Source: Pseudomonas sp. R28(2017) (GTDB lineage Bacteria > Pseudomonadota > Gammaproteobacteria > Pseudomonadales > Pseudomonadaceae). From it: DNA of 64,000 nucleotides. Within the stretch, counting starts at the first letter, position 1, and every line of letters starts with the position of its first letter. Of this stretch, positions 63,967 through 64,000 are shown piece after piece. The position numbers were made by a program, and so were the translations under genes. The notes beneath the pieces were generated by a model that searched no databases, was not told the origin of the DNA, and saw only the letters and a program-made list of their open reading frames with translations. The stretch covers positions 20,773 to 84,772 of the forward strand of contig NZ_NEHW01000020.1 in NCBI RefSeq assembly GCF_002112505.1, in the 5' to 3' direction.

Positions 63967-64000
63967 AATCGAATCAAGCAATTCGTGTGGGTGCTTGTGA

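Overview
This window is a stretch of core chromosome from a fluorescent pseudomonad, most likely the Pseudomonas putida group. The evidence is the gene order, the GC-rich codon use, the paired REP-type repeats (GCGGGC-N-GCCCGCTCCCACAG), a CbrA/CbrB/CrcZ carbon-catabolite module and a PrrF-type iron sRNA. I see no insertion sequence, prophage, integrase, CRISPR array, toxin-antitoxin pair or defence island. Most genes belong to well-known conserved families.

Layout. (1) 1-9.3 kb, + strand: the 3' end of dnaK, then dnaJ, dapB, carA, carB, greA and a small membrane protein. (2) 9.3-16 kb: yhbY (-) facing away from rlmE-ftsH-folP-glmM-tpiA-secG (+), then tRNA-Leu(GAG). (3) 16-25 kb, +: the classic initiator tRNA-rimP-nusA-infB-rbfA-truB-rpsO-pnp transcription/translation/RNA-decay cluster, with hairpins ahead of rimP, rbfA and pnp. 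(4) 25-34 kb: a BON-domain secreted protein behind a good sigma-54-like promoter, a divergent monooxygenase-like/VOC pair, then on - a DUF748 protein, an MpaB-type protein, acetyl-CoA synthetase and pgi. (5) 34-38 kb, -: pcnB-folK-panB-panC. (6) 38-45 kb, -: dksA-gluQ-cbrX-cbrA-cbrB followed by crcZ, an Hfq/Crc-sequestering RNA with its own sigma-54 promoter and an upstream CbrB-type palindrome. (7) 45-51.5 kb: an aminotransferase and sfsA, a small Rieske protein, then a Fur-boxed heme-import operon (substrate-binding protein, permease, ATPase, ChaN-like lipoprotein) that converges on prrF, a Fur-controlled sRNA. (8) 51.5-57 kb: a TfoX C-terminal-domain protein, a phosphotransferase/P-loop kinase fusion, mrcB (PBP1B) with its probable lipoprotein activator lpoP, and yqcC. 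(9) 57-63.6 kb, +: ilvI-ilvH-ilvC with a long leader, pssA, and the methionine-sulfoxide repair pair msrP-msrQ. (10) 63.6-64 kb: three tandem sigma-70 promoters and a boxA-like antitermination signal of an rRNA operon whose 16S gene starts beyond the window.

Genes working together: DnaK/DnaJ with FtsH form protein quality control. CarAB, PanBC, IlvIHC and DapB are biosynthetic; DapB and IlvIHC feed amino-acid supply, and PanB uses the valine-branch ketoacid made downstream of IlvIHC. CbrAB-CrcZ controls carbon priority, and DksA controls rRNA promoters like those at the right end. The heme importer and PrrF are both placed under Fur and form an iron-starvation unit.

I found no clearly new multi-gene system. 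The points most worth a second look are regulatory: a candidate Leu/Val-rich leader peptide before ilvI, the carA leader terminator, a perfect 30-bp palindrome between infB and rbfA, the long pnp leader stem, GTTAC repeats before panB, and the sigma-54-like promoter of the BON protein. Start codons were adjusted by hand where a Shine-Dalgarno match or family length argued against the longest reading frame. All functions come from reading sequence and motifs; no database search was run.
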